From positions 1 through 6,724 of the forward strand of contig USIO01000042.1 in NCBI GenBank assembly GCA_900554815.1: DNA of 6,724 nt, read 5' to 3'. The notes beneath the pieces are model-generated. The model was not told the origin of the DNA. It ran no database searches and saw only the letters and a program-made list of their open reading frames with translations. The first letter of the stretch is position 1, and each line of letters begins with the position of its first letter. Source of the stretch: an uncultured Clostridium sp. Its GTDB lineage: Bacteria > Bacillota > Clostridia > TANB77 > CAG-508. Shown piece after piece: positions 5,802-6,724 of this stretch. The translations under genes were made by a program, and so were the position numbers.

Positions 5802-6278
5802 TTGGAACAAAATAATGAATATTATATGAAACAAGCATTAAAACAAGCAAAAAAGGCTTTTGAAAATAATGAGGTACCAGTAGGTGCAATTATTGTAAAA
5901 AATAATAAAATTATTGCAAGATCATATAATAAAAAAGAAGGAAAAAAAGACACAACAAAACATGCAGAAATTATTGCTATTCAAAAAGCGAGCAAAAAAT
6001 TAAACGCTTGGAGATTAGAAGATTGCTCAATGTATGTAACACTAGAGCCATGTACTATGTGTATTGGAGCTATAATTAATGCTAGAATAAAAAATTTATA
6101 TATAGGAACAATGGATGAAAAAACAGGAGCATGTGGGTCTGTTTTAAATATTCCAAAAGACTATAAATTTAATCATATAGTTAATGTTAAAACTAATATA
6201 TTACAAGAAGAATGCAAAAAAATATTACAAGATTTTTTTAGAATATTAAGAAAAAGAAAGGATCTAAAAAATGGATGA
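5802..6278 (+). CDS. tadA: tRNA-specific adenosine deaminase TadA
   Basis: This 158-residue enzyme deaminates adenosine-34 to inosine in tRNA-Arg(ACG), so one tRNA reads several CGN codons. The cytidine/deoxycytidylate-deaminase fold motifs are complete: EVPVGAIIV (24-32), the zinc ligand and proton shuttle HAE (H54, E56), and PCTMC with zinc ligands C84 and C87. They are followed by GAIINARIKNLYIGTMDEKTGACGS (89-113), typical of TadA. Free-nucleoside cytidine deaminases are shorter and lack this downstream block. The start is TTG at 5802: AAGGAG (5789-5794) is 7 nt upstream, whereas an in-frame ATG at 5796 would leave only 1 nt. The usual family motif is PCPMC; Thr replaces Pro here, which should not affect zinc binding. 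The length is normal. Its stop overlaps the next gene's start by 8 nt. Confidence 0.93.
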   Translation: MEQNNEYYMKQALKQAKKAFENNEVPVGAIIVKNNKIIARSYNKKEGKKDTTKHAEIIAIQKASKKLNAWRLEDCSMYVTLEPCTMCIGAIINARIKNLYIGTMDEKTGACGSVLNIPKDYKFNHIVNVKTNILQEECKKILQDFFRILRKRKDLKNG

Positions 6279-6724
6279 AAACAAAAAAGAAACTTTAATA
6301 AGAGCAGGAATAATAATTGTTCTTGTTATATTAATTGCTATTGTTGAAATTACAATGATAAAATATGAAATTGAAGGAGAAACAAATTTACCATTTAAAC
6401 TAACAAACATTATGGTAATTAGTACTGCTGATGGGATTTCTGATGGAACTAATCAGTTAGAAGTAGTACAGAGTAATGATTTATATTTAACAATTGAAAA
6501 AAATGAAAATTACTCTGGACAAGAAATGATAAAACAAGTTTCAATAGAAAATATAGAAATATTATCTAAACCTGTAAAAGGAAATGTAGTTTTCTTTAGA
6601 CCAAGCAATAGTGGAAGCATAGTATATAAATACGAAGAAGATTTCTTATTAGAAGATGGCATAACATATAAAGGAGATAGCACAACAGACTTAAGAAATT
6701 TAACAATATCTAACCAGGGAGGAA
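6271..6724 (+). CDS. Signal-anchored protein of unknown function, 3' truncated by the window edge
   Basis: The first 151 codons are visible and the frame is open to the last base. A short charged N-terminus (MDENKKETLIR) is followed by one helix at about 12-30 (starting AGIIIVLVILIAIVEITMI). An extracytoplasmic part then begins KYEIEGETNLPFKLTNIMVI. A polar, beta-rich-looking segment contains YLTIEKNENY (72-81), GNVVFFRPSNSG (104-115) and LRNLTISNQGG (141-151). ATG at 6271 overlaps the tadA stop (ATGGATGA, 8 nt), and AAAGG (6257-6261) is 9 nt upstream, so the two genes are coupled. No enzyme motif or cysteine is visible. I recall similar uncharacterised proteins in gut Clostridia but cannot name a family. 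The coupling with tadA may simply reflect operon packing; nothing suggests a role in tRNA editing. Confidence 0.8.
   Translation, partial: MDENKKETLIRAGIIIVLVILIAIVEITMIKYEIEGETNLPFKLTNIMVISTADGISDGTNQLEVVQSNDLYLTIEKNENYSGQEMIKQVSIENIEILSKPVKGNVVFFRPSNSGSIVYKYEEDFLLEDGITYKGDSTTDLRNLTISNQGG

Noticed and set aside
1..6724. CRISPR array, insertion sequence, riboswitch or retron-type RNA
   Set aside because: No regularly spaced repeats, transposase motifs, terminal inverted repeats or recognisable structured leader were seen on either strand.

Overview
The window is AT-rich bacterial DNA using the standard code (tryptophan is read from TGG; no TGA read-through is needed). Strong AGGAGG-type ribosome sites, frequent TTG starts, an ECF sigma/membrane-partner pair and a CxxC DUF1858 protein point to a low-GC Firmicute, most likely an anaerobic Clostridia-type gut organism. 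That placement is inference from gene families and composition, not from a marker gene.

Left region, minus strand (about 24-3277). This is a compact operon resembling the membrane core of a Gram-positive type IV secretion / conjugation apparatus. In transcription order it holds a 50-residue membrane microprotein, a VirD4/TraG-type coupling ATPase, a small VirB2-like protein with a signal peptide, and a VirB6/TrbL-like polytopic channel protein. The order matches the coupling protein - small two-helix protein - TrbL-like protein order seen in many Firmicute integrative conjugative elements. Further genes (PrgI, VirB4, hydrolase, relaxase) would lie beyond the left edge, but a hairpin sits directly on the last stop codon. 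No integrase, relaxase or duplicated attachment site is visible.

Middle region, plus strand (3252-3732). A divergent intergenic region separates the secretion operon from a standalone DUF1858 redox-disulfide protein. A complete tRNA-Arg(CCT) and a strong, probably bidirectional, terminator follow. These look like ordinary chromosomal genes, so the junction of mobile-type and core-type DNA, if there is one, lies around 3230-3340.

Right region, plus strand (3903-5717). An ECF sigma factor is translationally coupled (8-nt overlap) to a single-pass membrane protein with a short cytoplasmic N-terminus and a large extracytoplasmic domain, its likely anti-sigma factor. The promoter region holds a possible housekeeping promoter and a possible ECF-type promoter, TGTAAC-N16-TGTCTA, suggesting autoregulation. 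The pair ends at a 17-bp-stem terminator.

Right edge (5738-6724). An extended -10 promoter drives tadA, the tRNA adenosine deaminase. Its stop overlaps the start of a signal-anchored protein of unknown function that runs off the window.

The most interesting items are the T4SS-like operon beside core genes with its small, oddly started first ORF, and the self-contained sigma/anti-sigma signalling unit.
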